Source of the DNA: CAKZLS01 sp963771545
Lineage (GTDB): Bacteria > Pseudomonadota > Alphaproteobacteria > Rhodospirillales > Defluviicoccaceae
Assembly (NCBI GenBank): GCA_963771545.1
Contig: CAVYTX010000003.1
Location: forward strand, 558,001-622,000
Reading direction: 5' to 3'
Length of the DNA: 64,000 nucleotides
The position numbers and the translations under genes are program-made. Below the pieces are notes generated by a model. The model did no database searches, was not told the origin of the DNA, and was given only the letters and a program-made list of their open reading frames with translations. Shown here one piece after another: positions 25,002-33,807 of this stretch (positions are counted from its first letter, which is position 1; each line of letters opens with the position of its first letter).

Positions 25002-25714
25002 GTTCCGACCCGCTGGCAAAGCCGCTGGGTGGCGGTTTCGATGCGGGATTCCAGTTCCTTCATGAAGGTCTTGCGGTCCAGGCCGGCCGGGATGGGCGGC
25101 AGGAATTCGAGCGTGATTTCACCCGGATATTTGAGAAAGCTGCGCCGGCCCCAGAACAGGCCCGAGTTCAGCGCCACCGGGATCAGCGGTGCGCCGGTAT
25201 GGAGGTAGATGCCGGCGACGCCCGGATGATAGGGCCGATGAGCGCCGGGGGCCGTCCGGGTGCCCTCGGGAAAGACGATCACCTGGCTTCCCCGGGCGAT
25301 GGCGCGTTCGACCTCCGGCATCATCATTTTGATGGCGCGGAACCCGGCCGACCTGTCGATGCCGATGGCGCCGGACTTTTTCATGTACCAGCCCACCAGC
25401 GGGACCCGGAACAACTCCCGTTTGAGCACGAAGATTGGGTCATCGACAATAACGTGGAAGATGAGGGTATCCCACGCCGACTGATGTTTGACGGCGAATA
25501 CGGCGCCGCCGTCGGGGACATGCTCCCATCCGACGACGCGGTGGCGAAGCCCGCAGATCGCCGCCATCATGGCAAGAAGCCCCCCGTTCCACAGGCACGC
25601 GCCCTTCTGGATGGCCTTGCGAGGCAAGAGAAGAAGCGGCAAGTATGCCGCCATCAGAACCAGTGTCCAAACCATCGCGGCCACGAAGAACACAAGCGAG
25701 CGAACCGCCGTCAT
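24998..25714 (-). CDS. plsC: 1-acyl-sn-glycerol-3-phosphate acyltransferase
   Basis: The 238-residue membrane acyltransferase transfers an acyl chain to lysophosphatidic acid in phospholipid synthesis. An N-terminal hydrophobic region (about 8-30) anchors it. The catalytic HX4D is HQSAWD (77-82), and the phosphate-binding FPEGTRT lies at 148-154. ATG 25714 overlaps the stop of the YdcF-like gene (ATGA), so it is translated as the last gene of the ftsE-ftsX-ydcF-plsC operon. The long frame upstream of this Met is antisense noise. Its stop codon lies within a repeat arm, so the last two residues may differ from the ancestral protein. Confidence 0.93.
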   Translation of the reverse strand: MTAVRSLVFFVAAMVWTLVLMAAYLPLLLLPRKAIQKGACLWNGGLLAMMAAICGLRHRVVGWEHVPDGGAVFAVKHQSAWDTLIFHVIVDDPIFVLKRELFRVPLVGWYMKKSGAIGIDRSAGFRAIKMMMPEVERAIARGSQVIVFPEGTRTAPGAHRPYHPGVAGIYLHTGAPLIPVALNSGLFWGRRSFLKYPGEITLEFLPPIPAGLDRKTFMKELESRIETATQRLCQRVGT

Positions 25715-26358
25715 GGCTGGATCACCTGCTTCGCCCGCGCGAGCAGGGCGGCCGCCTGGTGCTTTATCCACGCCACCAGAAACTTGTTGTATTCGCCGAC
25801 GATCAGCCACGCGGTGCCGGGCCAAAGCCACCAGCGATCCTGCTTGACGTGATCGGGAAACACCGGATGGGGGACGATCGTCGTGTCCGGCATGGCATGG
25901 CGGAACTCGAAAAGGCTTCTCGGCATGTGATAGCTGGCGGTCACCAGGCGCAGGGACCGGAATCCGTTTTTGCGCATCCATTCTTCCGTTTCGGTGGCGT
26001 TGCCAGCCGTGTCTTGAGCCCCGTAGCCCGTTTCGACGCGCCGGTGCAAGGGCGTTTCCGACGTGCCGGCCATTTCCAGCAACCGGGAGATCTCAACGCC
26101 TTCGTGAACGCCGGAGATGAACAGCTTCTTGGCCTTGTTCTCCGACAGAAGCTCAAGCCCCGTGCTTACCCTTTGACTGCCGCCGGTCAGAACGACGATG
26201 GCGTCGGTGGGCGTCGTGGTGTCCGCGACGCCGGCGGGAATGTCCTCGGCGAATAGTATCAAACCTACGCCCCAGGCGCCCGCCAGGATCACCGGGATCA
26301 GCGCCATCGCGAATAAAAGGGGCCCTCGGCGGCGTCGACGGGTAAAGATCCGCGTCAT
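25711..26358 (-). CDS. YdcF-family (DUF218) membrane protein
   Basis: The 215-residue protein has one N-terminal transmembrane helix (LLFAMALIPVILAGAWGVGLILF) and a DUF218 domain: DAIVVLTGGSQRVSTGLEL, KKLFISGVHEGV and ATETEEWMRKNGFRSLRLVTASYHMPRS. Relatives such as SanA/ElyC/YdcF act in envelope homeostasis and have been linked to cell wall or exopolysaccharide lipid intermediates; the precise reaction is unknown. ATG 26358 follows the ftsX stop by three bases and its own stop overlaps plsC, so it is a central gene of this operon. Confidence 0.88.
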   Translation of the reverse strand: MTRIFTRRRRRGPLLFAMALIPVILAGAWGVGLILFAEDIPAGVADTTTPTDAIVVLTGGSQRVSTGLELLSENKAKKLFISGVHEGVEISRLLEMAGTSETPLHRRVETGYGAQDTAGNATETEEWMRKNGFRSLRLVTASYHMPRSLFEFRHAMPDTTIVPHPVFPDHVKQDRWWLWPGTAWLIVGEYNKFLVAWIKHQAAALLARAKQVIQP

Positions 26359-26361
26359 GGC

Positions 26362-27243
26362 TCAGAGCATGCCTGTCAAGCTGTGCATGACGGTGACGCG
26401 GGCGGTCAGCATGGCGATGAGCGCGACGGTCACCGGCACGAGGGCCAGAACCAGCCAGTGCTCCGGGGCGAGTCCGAGCTCCAGCGGCGTCCCGCCCTGC
26501 AACCGCGCCGCGAGCCGGCCGAGAGCGAACAGGGTGGCGGCCCCGAAGGCCAGTCCGATCAGTCCGCCTTTCAGTCCCAGAGCCAACGCCCGCCGGGCGA
26601 ACTGCCAAGCCACGTACGAATCGCGGGCGCCGATGATATGCATCAGTTCGATGGCGTCGTGATGAATGGCGAGACCGGTCCGGGTGGCGAACACGACGGT
26701 CCCGGCGGTGATCAATCCGATCAGCGCGAGAACGACGACGGTGACGATTTCCGTGGTCCGGATCAATCGAACCAGATGGCTCAACCACACGCCGTGGTTA
26801 TCGATGGTGGCGCCCGGCACGGCCTCTTCGATCCGGGCCTTCAGGGTCTCGAAATCGAGCGGCCGGTCGGGGCGGACCTTCACGTCGATGAGCAAGGGGA
26901 GCGGCAGTTCGCGGGCCATGTCCGTATCGCCCAGCCAGGGCTCGAGAAGGGCCACGACGCGATCTTCCGAAACCACTTCGGCGTGGCTGACATTCACCGT
27001 ATCGAGGAGAATGTCCATCACCGCGCTCACGTTGGCGTCGTCGCCTTGCGCGGTTTCGGCGGCCGGTATCTGGACCGTCAAGGCACCATTCAGGTCCCGG
27101 TGCCAGTCGCCGACGGTGGTGTTGAGCATTTGAACGCCGGCCAATGCAAGAACGGCGAGATAGGCCATGAAGGCGATCAGCCACGGCAGAAAACGGGCCA
27201 GCGGGTCCCGCTCGAATGGCAGGTCGGAACCGCGGCCCAGCAC
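26362..27243 (-). CDS. ftsX: Cell division permease-like protein FtsX
   Basis: The 293-residue protein has the FtsX layout: a cytosolic N-terminus, transmembrane helix 1 (FLPWLIAFMAYLAVLALAGV), a periplasmic loop of about 120 residues, and three further helices near 170-195, 220-245 and 262-285. With FtsE it forms an ABC-type complex that activates periplasmic peptidoglycan hydrolases at the septum. The start is GTG 27243, placed directly after the ftsE stop (TGAGTG), implying coupling. The family is diverged in sequence, so identity rests on topology, the LMxxIGAxDSYVA-like motif (ELMHIIGARDSYVAWQF) and position after ftsE. Confidence 0.93.
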   Translation of the reverse strand: MLGRGSDLPFERDPLARFLPWLIAFMAYLAVLALAGVQMLNTTVGDWHRDLNGALTVQIPAAETAQGDDANVSAVMDILLDTVNVSHAEVVSEDRVVALLEPWLGDTDMARELPLPLLIDVKVRPDRPLDFETLKARIEEAVPGATIDNHGVWLSHLVRLIRTTEIVTVVVLALIGLITAGTVVFATRTGLAIHHDAIELMHIIGARDSYVAWQFARRALALGLKGGLIGLAFGAATLFALGRLAARLQGGTPLELGLAPEHWLVLALVPVTVALIAMLTARVTVMHSLTGML

Positions 27244-28005
27244 TCAGGCGGCTCCCTTGCCGACCACATTGAAGCCGCGCGGCCCGTCCGGCAGGACGCC
27301 GGCCGGCGCGGCCCCGGCGGGGCCTTCCGACCACAGGCGTCCGCCGTCGACGCTGAACCGTCGATAGCCGAATCGTTCCGCGAGCGAAGGGTCGTGGGTG
27401 GCGATAACGACGGTCGCTCCCAGTTTGTTGAGTTCCTGGAACAGGTGTATCAGCCGCGCCGCCACGCGTTCGTCCACATTGCCAGTCGGTTCGTCCGCCA
27501 GAATGAGCTTGGGCCGTCCGATCACCGCGCGGGCAATCGCCGCCAGTTGCTGCTGCCCGCCCGACAACGTCTGCGTGGGTAGGGCAACATGATCCTTGAG
27601 GCCCACCCAGGTCAAGAGTTCGGCCACATCGCGCCGGACTTCGTCCTCTGTGACGCCGGCGATTCGGAGCGGAAGCGCCACGTTATCGAAAACGGACAGG
27701 TGCTCCAAAAGACGAAAGTCCTGAAATACAACGCCTATTCGCCTTCTCAGCTCCGGCAGGCGGGCGCGCGGCGTCTTGGCGATATCATGCCCGAACACCA
27801 CCGCCGAGCCCCGCGTCGGCCTCAGCGAAAGATACAGCAGCCGCAGCAGGGTTGTCTTGCCGGCGCCACTGGGACCGGTCAGGAAGTAAAAGGAATCGGA
27901 CTTGAGATCGAACGAGACGTCGTGGAGAATCTCCGGTCCCCTCTCGTAGCTCAGGCTGACCCCCTCGAAACGGGCAACGAACTCGTTTTTCTCGGCGTTC
28001 CCCAT
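27244..28005 (-). CDS. ftsE: Cell division ATP-binding protein FtsE
   Basis: The 253-residue ABC ATPase has Walker A GPSGAGKTT (44-52), a Q-loop in GVVFQDFRLL, signature LSGGQQQ, Walker B LILADEPTGNVD and H-loop ATHD. The RLLEHLSVFDNVALPLRI segment is typical of FtsE. I start at ATG 28005 (MGNAEKNEF) with AAGGG eight bases upstream. Earlier in-frame Mets have no ribosome site. A C-terminal tail beyond the usual FtsE length (about 30 residues, Gly/Pro/Ala-rich) is present. The promoter must lie in 28006-28234, which contains a palindromic element. Confidence 0.95.
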   Translation of the reverse strand: MGNAEKNEFVARFEGVSLSYERGPEILHDVSFDLKSDSFYFLTGPSGAGKTTLLRLLYLSLRPTRGSAVVFGHDIAKTPRARLPELRRRIGVVFQDFRLLEHLSVFDNVALPLRIAGVTEDEVRRDVAELLTWVGLKDHVALPTQTLSGGQQQLAAIARAVIGRPKLILADEPTGNVDERVAARLIHLFQELNKLGATVVIATHDPSLAERFGYRRFSVDGGRLWSEGPAGAAPAGVLPDGPRGFNVVGKGAA

Positions 28006-28090
28006 GGGTTTTCCCTTCAGTGCGGACGTTTCCATCGCGGCGATTTGGTGTCTGATTATTGCGCCTCTCTCCCCGGCAGCTTGCCTAATG

Positions 28091-28179
28091 CCAACGATCA
28101 TTGATATTAAACCCATTGTGATCGTGTTTCGCGCTTCGTCGGGGCGCGATCACGATGAGCCATTATCGGTGATCGTTGG
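28091..28179. repeat. Palindromic intergenic element, compact copy
   Basis: The left arm begins CCAACGATCATTGATATTAA (28091) and continues ACCCATTGTGATCG. The right arm (about 28148-28179) is the inverted copy ending CGGTGATCGTTGG. About 22 bases separate the arms, so the whole could fold into a long imperfect hairpin of about 33 pairs. It occupies the divergent promoter region between ftsE and the DUF3426 gene. Arms match the copies at 1402, 3498 and 14689. Confidence 0.7.
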
Positions 28180-28234
28180 TATTTCACCGGTCGGAAGCCT
28201 ATAAACAACAGTACTTTATCACACTTTACTCGCA

Positions 28235-29179
28235 ATGATTATAACCTGCCCGCGCTGCTCGACACGGTATGTCATCGATCCCGCCGTTCTGGTTCCCAGC
28301 GGCCGGGCGGTCGGGTGTTCGAGTTGCGGGCATCACTGGACGCAGGAGCCATCCGCGCCTGGGGACGCGGCCACGCCCGTTGAGGCCGCGCAAGCGGCCG
28401 ATCTGACAGAGGAAACGCCGGAGCCGCCGGACGATGGGACGGAAGCCGACACCCAACCGGAGTCCGATTTAGGTGGAGAGGTCGAAGGGCAAACTCCCAG
28501 CAGCGCGGAGCGCCCGCCTGAAATCGACGACCCCGCTTCCCTGGAACCGGCCGGGGCGCCCGCCGCGGTCGCGGATCGAGAGGAAAAGCCAAGCGTTCCG
28601 GAACCCCCCGCGTCGAATGAACCGGAGGTTTTTGCCGAGCCGGAACCGATACCCGCGGCCCTCAGAGAGGGCAAGTCCCCGGCCGACCGCGGCGAGCAGA
28701 ACCGGAAGAGAACGCCAAGCGTGGCGATGCTGGCGGGTCTCGGCGCGCTTGCGGCCTTCGTAGTAATCGCGATAGTGACATGGTTAGCCGTTGATCAGAT
28801 TGTCTCGGCCATCCCCGATGCCGCGGGGTTCTACCGCGCGGTGGGGCTTCTGGGCGACGAGCCCGGCGCCGGTCTCGAGATCAGGGACGTCCGCTCGGCG
28901 CGTCGCCGTGACGGCGCGGATGAGGTCCTGACCATAGAGGGCATCGTCGCCAATGTGACGAATGAGCCGCTTGACCTGCCGTTGATTCGGGTCTCGCTTT
29001 CCGACGCCGACGGGGAGGAACTGCAATTCGTCACCGTCCCGCCGAACCAACCGGTCCTGCCACCCGGCGAAACCGTGTCGTTCGAAGCCCGGATCCCGAA
29101 CCCGTCCGTCCTGGTCCGCCGCGTGAAGGTCAAATTCGGCTCTCCCGCGGATTCGTCAGGAGCCGGCGACGGCGGTTAG
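28235..29179 (+). CDS. MJ0042-type zinc-ribbon protein with DUF3426 domain
   Basis: The 314-residue protein opens with a zinc ribbon, MIITCPRCSTRYVIDP...VGCSSCGHHW (CxxC...CxxC within residues 5-32), as in the MJ0042/DUF3426 family. A long acidic, Pro/Ala-rich disordered linker (about 40-165) follows, then one transmembrane helix (LAGLGALAAFVVIAIVTWLA), and a C-terminal beta-rich domain (LTIEGIVANVTNEPLDLPLI...PPNQPVLPPGETVSFEARI) typical of DUF3426. It is a predicted membrane protein with a cytosolic zinc ribbon and a periplasmic domain of unknown role. It is divergent from ftsE, and its end overlaps the convergent TIGR02302 gene by four bases. Confidence 0.9.
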   Translation: MIITCPRCSTRYVIDPAVLVPSGRAVGCSSCGHHWTQEPSAPGDAATPVEAAQAADLTEETPEPPDDGTEADTQPESDLGGEVEGQTPSSAERPPEIDDPASLEPAGAPAAVADREEKPSVPEPPASNEPEVFAEPEPIPAALREGKSPADRGEQNRKRTPSVAMLAGLGALAAFVVIAIVTWLAVDQIVSAIPDAAGFYRAVGLLGDEPGAGLEIRDVRSARRRDGADEVLTIEGIVANVTNEPLDLPLIRVSLSDADGEELQFVTVPPNQPVLPPGETVSFEARIPNPSVLVRRVKVKFGSPADSSGAGDGG

Positions 29180-31662
29180 AATTGATTTAGTAGCCGGTCG
29201 ATGTAGCGCAGTTCATCGGACGGCCGGTCGCGTTCGCCGGCGCGCCGCCTGAGTTCCTGAAGAATTTCCTGGGCGCGGCGGAGTTCCATTTGATCCGGGA
29301 TTTCCACTTGGCCGAGCCCGAAGCCGCGGGTTCCGCTTCCCGGCGAGCGTCCGAAAATATCGCCGTCTTCGTCGCCGAATTCGTCCGGATCGCCCGAGAA
29401 CATTCCTGGCATTCCGCCCAGCCGTTGCGCCATCAGACCCTTGGCGGCCTCGATCGCCTGGTTGAGGTGCTCGACGGCTCGGGTCTGCAGACCAAGCGCG
29501 TCCTTCAAGCGATCGGAACCCAAGGCATCGCCGGCGCCGCGCATGGCGCGGTCCGCTCCGGTCATCGGTTGCGGGATCGCGCCCGTGAAGCTGTCGATGC
29601 CCTCGATCAATTCGCCGAGCGCGCGACGCAGTTCCTCTTGGTCCGCCGCTGCCCGGCCCGCGCCGGGTTTCGCGTCACCTTTTCCACGGGCTACTTCTCC
29701 CGAATCTCCGTTTTCCGCGCCGGCCCCCGCTTTCTCCCGGTCGCGCATCCGCCCGAAGGTTTGATCGAGCAGACCCTGCTGCCGTTCCGCCAGGCCCCTC
29801 AACTCCTGCATCAGCCTGTGCGCCTCCATCAGGTCCTTTCCCTGGCCCTTGGCGCGCATTCCGGAGCGGATCGTCTCGAGCATGCGCTGCAGCTCCGCCA
29901 GCATCTGCCGGGCGCCTTCGCGCGAGCCGCTGCGCGCCAATTGCCTGGCCATTTCGATCATATCGCGGAGATCGTCGGATCGAAGGGTGGTGGCCGCGGG
30001 GTCCATCGGCGCGAAGGATTCACCCTGGCGCGCCAACTGCGCCGCGACCGCCGCGAGATACTTGTCGAGCGCCTGCTGCAGATCGTTCATCAGCCGTTCG
30101 ATTTCGGCCAGGCTGGCGTCGCCGCGAAGTGCCTCCCACAGCCGCTGCCGGGCGTTGCGCAGCTCCCGTTCGGCGAGCGGCACCGTTCCGTCCTCCAAGC
30201 GAAGCGCCGTCTCCCACAGCAGAGCGCGGACCGAGGGAACGGCATCGGGTCCGCGATCCCTGATCAGTCTGGCCTTGGCGACGGCGAGCGCCAGGGACAC
30301 AACGGGGTCGTGGCCGAAGTGCTCCGGCCGGGTGGCGATGGCGCCAAGCGTCCGGGCCACCCCGATACGGTTTTCCGTGGTCCGGCCCTCGAGCTTCTTG
30401 CGCTCCTCGATGATCATTTTAGCGACCGGATGGGAGAACGTCCGTTCCGGCAGAACCACCTCCACCGGCTTGCCGCGTGCCACGTTTCCGCCCGCGTCCT
30501 CGGCCTCCAGCCAAACCGACACCGGCCGGCCCGCGAGGGGGTGAGCGGTCAGATCATGGGTACTGCTGGCGGTTACCGACTTCGCGTTCAAGGCGGGCAG
30601 CGGCAGATCCTGGCGAATTTCCCCAGTTTCAGATGATTCCGATCCTGCTTCCGTGCTTGTGACCACTGCGGTGACCCGGCTGACGCCGTAGTCGTCGGTC
30701 GCCTCGAATTCGAATGTCAGGAAGCCCTGCTGGGTCGCGCTCGGCGGCGCGGAGAACGCGATCTCCGGCGGCGCGTCCGGAATGACGCGAAGCGGCCATG
30801 CGGCTAGGTCGCGGCCCGCGACCTTCACCGAAAGCCGTTCGCCGTCGCCGATCCGGGTTTCCGCGCGGTAAACCCGTGCCTTGGAGGTGTCCCCCATGAC
30901 CTCGAACTTGGTTTCCGTGTCTCCCGCGAACAGAAGGGGGGCCTCGCCGACACCGGCGACCCGGGCCAATAGCGCGCTTCCGGCCGGGATTTCGGCCACC
31001 CCGTCGAGCGAGGCGGCGGGGGTTCCGCTCTTCAGGAACAGCGGCGGGACGCCCGTGTATTCGGGGGGCGTGATCCAGATTTCGACGCTAGCGGCTTGGT
31101 CGACGCCGCCGCCGAGGCCGGGCGTCAGCGCCCGTTCCATGCGCATTTCCGCTTCGCCGCCGCCGGCCGCCAGACCGATGACGAGGAGCAGGATCACGGC
31201 GGCGCGGACTCCCCAAGGATCGAGACGCGCCATTCCGGGCGCCGGCGGCCACACGGAAAGCGTGCGCACCTGTTCGGCCATGCGCCGGCGGTGGGACATC
31301 CAGAGCGCCTCGGCGCCGGGATCGTCCGCCCCGACGGCCAGCCGGTCTTCCAGCGCCGTCAAGGGACGATGCTCGACGCCGCCGCCGGTTTCCAGACGGC
31401 GGCGGGCGGCGATCTCCGAAATGGGGCGGAAACCCGGGACGGCATACCAGAGGGCCCCCGCGAGGGCCGCCGCGAACATCAACAGAGCCAGCACGTGCGC
31501 CCATCCCGGCAAGGCCGGCAGCACGTCGAGCAACGCCACCGCCACGAACACGCCCGCGACCATGGCCAACGGACACAATCGCGGCCACAACCGTTCCCAG
31601 AACAAAGCCGCCCGGGACAGCCCGAGCAGGGCTCGATAGCGTTGCGGCGCGGATTCGTTCAC
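29176..31662 (-). CDS. TIGR02302/DUF4175 family membrane protein
   Basis: The product of about 828 residues has two N-terminal transmembrane helices (LCPLAMVAGVFVAVALLDV and VLALLMFAAALAGALWYAV), another near residue 165, then a large, probably periplasmic, region. It ends in a Met/Gln/Arg-rich helical stretch (DLMEAHRLMQELRGLAERQQ) and Gly-rich segments. These features define the alphaproteobacterial TIGR02302 family of unknown function, normally found beside lysA, as here. I prefer GTG 31662 because GGGAAGG lies six bases upstream; GTG 31680 would add six residues. It is 24-42 bases after lysA and probably in the same operon. Confidence 0.9.
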   Translation of the reverse strand: MNESAPQRYRALLGLSRAALFWERLWPRLCPLAMVAGVFVAVALLDVLPALPGWAHVLALLMFAAALAGALWYAVPGFRPISEIAARRRLETGGGVEHRPLTALEDRLAVGADDPGAEALWMSHRRRMAEQVRTLSVWPPAPGMARLDPWGVRAAVILLLVIGLAAGGGEAEMRMERALTPGLGGGVDQAASVEIWITPPEYTGVPPLFLKSGTPAASLDGVAEIPAGSALLARVAGVGEAPLLFAGDTETKFEVMGDTSKARVYRAETRIGDGERLSVKVAGRDLAAWPLRVIPDAPPEIAFSAPPSATQQGFLTFEFEATDDYGVSRVTAVVTSTEAGSESSETGEIRQDLPLPALNAKSVTASSTHDLTAHPLAGRPVSVWLEAEDAGGNVARGKPVEVVLPERTFSHPVAKMIIEERKKLEGRTTENRIGVARTLGAIATRPEHFGHDPVVSLALAVAKARLIRDRGPDAVPSVRALLWETALRLEDGTVPLAERELRNARQRLWEALRGDASLAEIERLMNDLQQALDKYLAAVAAQLARQGESFAPMDPAATTLRSDDLRDMIEMARQLARSGSREGARQMLAELQRMLETIRSGMRAKGQGKDLMEAHRLMQELRGLAERQQGLLDQTFGRMRDREKAGAGAENGDSGEVARGKGDAKPGAGRAAADQEELRRALGELIEGIDSFTGAIPQPMTGADRAMRGAGDALGSDRLKDALGLQTRAVEHLNQAIEAAKGLMAQRLGGMPGMFSGDPDEFGDEDGDIFGRSPGSGTRGFGLGQVEIPDQMELRRAQEILQELRRRAGERDRPSDELRYIDRLLNQF

Positions 31663-31704
31663 GTCGACCTTCCCAGACACTTGATTTGGGTCATTCGCTT
31701 TCGG

Positions 31705-33012
31705 TCATTTGTTCTGGGCCGGTTCCGCCACGCGGCGGCCGGCGCTTTTTTCCTCCCAGTTAGGAATATGTTGGCGGGCCAACAAGTCTTCCACCGCAAT
31801 CCGGTCGCGGACGACGGCGAAGGCCCCGCCCTTGACCAGCACCTCCGCGACCAGCGGCCGCATGTTATAGGTGGACGCCATCACCGCTCCGTACGCTCCG
31901 GCGGTGCGGACGATCAACAGATCGCCGGCGGCGATCGGCGGCAAGGGCCGGTCCGTGCCGAAGGTGTCGCCGGTCTCGCAAATAGGGCCGACGATGTCCA
32001 CGGGGCGCCTTTCGGTCCCCGCGGGCTCGGTCCCCGGAATAATCGCATGATGGGCGTTGTAAAGGGTGGGGCGCAACAGGTCGTTCATGGCGGCGTCGAC
32101 GACCACGAACGTGCGGGTCGCTCCTTCCTTGACATAGACGACCCGCGTCGCCAGAACGCCGGCGTTGCCCACCAGCAGTCTGCCCGGCTCGAGAATGAGC
32201 CGGCAGTCGAGATCGCCGACCGTCGCGCGGACCACCTCGGCATAGGCGGAGGGTCCGGGGATGGGGGCGTCCTCGTCGCCATAGGAAATGCCGAGGCCGC
32301 CGCCCAGATCCAGGGTATCGATGCGATGGCCGTCGGCGCGCAGCATCGCCACGAGATCGCGCAGCCGATGGAAGGCTTCGCGAAAGGGCTCCAGATCGGT
32401 GAGTTGCGAGCCGATGTGGGCGGCGGTCCCCACCACGTCGATGTCCGGCATGGCGCCCGCGCGCGCGTATACCCGATGGGCGACGGTCCACTCGATGCCG
32501 AACTTGTTCTCGCTGCGTCCGGTGGTGATCTTGGCGTGAGTATGAGCGTCCACGTCCGGATTGATCCGAATCGCCACCGGCGCGCGGACTCCCAGCGACC
32601 GCGCCACGTCCGCGAGCGCCTCCAGTTCCGGCTCGGATTCGACGTTGATCTGCATGACGCCCGCCGACAACGCGGCCGCCATCTCGTCCCGGGTCTTGCC
32701 GACGCCGGAGAAGACGATGCGGCCGGCCGGCACGCCGGCGGCCAGCGCCGCCCGCAGCTCGCCGCCGGAGACCACGTCCGCCCCGGCGCCCAGGTCCGCC
32801 AGCGCGCGGATCACGGCGATGTTGGAGTTCGCCTTGACCGCATAGCAGATGGTCGCGTCCAGACCGGCGAACGCGTCCGCGAACGCCCGGTAATGGCGCT
32901 CCAGCGTCGCCGTCGAATACACGTAGACCGGCGTTCCCACGGCCGCGGCGACCTCCTCGATGGCCACCTCCTCGGCGTGGAGCCGTCCGTTCCTGTACTG
33001 AAAGTGATCCAT
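31705..33012 (-). CDS. lysA: Diaminopimelate decarboxylase
   Basis: The 435-residue PLP enzyme converts meso-diaminopimelate to L-lysine, the last step of lysine synthesis. The PLP lysine is Lys60 in CYAVKANSN. The fold type III barrel shows HIGSQ and the glycine loop DLGGGLGISY, and the C-terminal part has ICETGDTF with the substrate-binding Cys/Glu motif, then GAYGAVMASTYN. Length is normal. ATG 33012 has GGAGG close upstream. It follows the small lipoprotein gene by 16 bases, in the common argH-lptM-lysA order. Confidence 0.97.
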   Translation of the reverse strand: MDHFQYRNGRLHAEEVAIEEVAAAVGTPVYVYSTATLERHYRAFADAFAGLDATICYAVKANSNIAVIRALADLGAGADVVSGGELRAALAAGVPAGRIVFSGVGKTRDEMAAALSAGVMQINVESEPELEALADVARSLGVRAPVAIRINPDVDAHTHAKITTGRSENKFGIEWTVAHRVYARAGAMPDIDVVGTAAHIGSQLTDLEPFREAFHRLRDLVAMLRADGHRIDTLDLGGGLGISYGDEDAPIPGPSAYAEVVRATVGDLDCRLILEPGRLLVGNAGVLATRVVYVKEGATRTFVVVDAAMNDLLRPTLYNAHHAIIPGTEPAGTERRPVDIVGPICETGDTFGTDRPLPPIAAGDLLIVRTAGAYGAVMASTYNMRPLVAEVLVKGGAFAVVRDRIAVEDLLARQHIPNWEEKSAGRRVAEPAQNK

Positions 33013-33028
33013 GGCCTCCGTTCCCGGG

Positions 33029-33154
33029 TTATCGCGACGGATAGGTGCGCGGGAAATCGGAACCGGGCGGCGGCTCCGGCTTGCCCTTGCGCCCGCAGGC
33101 GCTCATGGGCAAGGCAAGAGCGGCAACTAGGGCCAGGATCATTACGATGCGCAT
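33029..33154 (-). CDS. lptM: Small lipoprotein, LptM (YifL)-like
   Basis: The 41-residue product, MRIVMILALVAALALPMSAC followed by GRKGKPEPPP, has a type II signal peptide with lipobox LPMSAC (Cys20), then the G-K-G-P-L/E-P-P motif of LptM-type lipoproteins. In E. coli, LptM assists maturation of the LptDE lipopolysaccharide translocon. The position directly before lysA is the classic neighbourhood of this gene. An upstream Met (33178) would add eight residues. No ribosome site settles the choice. Confidence 0.82.
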   Translation of the reverse strand: MRIVMILALVAALALPMSACGRKGKPEPPPGSDFPRTYPSR

Positions 33155-33230
33155 TGGGGACTTTTGCCGTGTGTACATGGCTACAGTATGGAGATTTATG
33201 GCTGGCGACGCGAGAATCAAAGACGGTCGC

Positions 33231-33761
33231 TCACGACTTGGCCTTATCCCGTCGTGCATTCCTGGACATTTGAAAAGCATCGAACATCTTGGCGAAGTCC
33301 GGCCAAGCGCGCCGGATCGGGTCCGGAAGAGGACCGCCGAGGATACCCGCGACCAGCGGCGAAAGGATCTTGGTCAGGTTGCCGACCAGGTCGCGCATCC
33401 CCTTTTCACCGGGATAGCGTGTCCGCTGGTCGTGGGCGATGACGTCGCTCATGTTGATGATCGTGGCGAGCAGCAACGCCGCGTCGTCCGCGTCCGACAG
33501 TTTCTTTCTGGACGCGTCTTCCGTGGCGCGGACGATGATGTTCACCCTCTCACCGGGCGCGCGATCCGTCAATTCATGGGTGTCGACGAAGGTTTCGAGG
33601 CTATGGACGAGACGGGCGCGGGCCTGCCCGGAACCGAGCGGCAGACCGACCGATTTGTTGCGCGGCGGCATTTTGCCGTGGGTGCTGACGTACATGCAGA
33701 CCTGGGCGATCTGCATGCCCCAGTGAGCGTATTCGATCTCTTTCACGCGATTGGGGCCCAT
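33231..33761 (-). CDS. Hypothetical protein, unrecognised
   Basis: The 176-residue protein starts MGPNRVKEIEYAHWGMQIAQ. It has a mixed, soluble-looking sequence with helices around LVHSLETFVDTHEL and DDAALLLATIINMSDVIAHD. There is no signal peptide, membrane helix, Cys pair or known motif. The end is basic (SRNARRDKAKS). It lies between argH and lptM in the same direction, a spot that normally holds no extra gene, so it is an insertion in a conserved block. The reading frame looks coding by composition, but ATG 33761 lacks a clear ribosome binding site. Confidence 0.62.
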   Translation of the reverse strand: MGPNRVKEIEYAHWGMQIAQVCMYVSTHGKMPPRNKSVGLPLGSGQARARLVHSLETFVDTHELTDRAPGERVNIIVRATEDASRKKLSDADDAALLLATIINMSDVIAHDQRTRYPGEKGMRDLVGNLTKILSPLVAGILGGPLPDPIRRAWPDFAKMFDAFQMSRNARRDKAKS

Positions 33762-33807
33762 GGCGAACGTCCAATGAGGGGATTGCCAAAGTGAGGAGGA
33801 ACCGGGA

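Noticed and set aside
31096..33273. 725-residue open frame on the plus strand
   Set aside because: It runs antisense across the TIGR02302 gene, lysA and lptM and has no recognisable domains.
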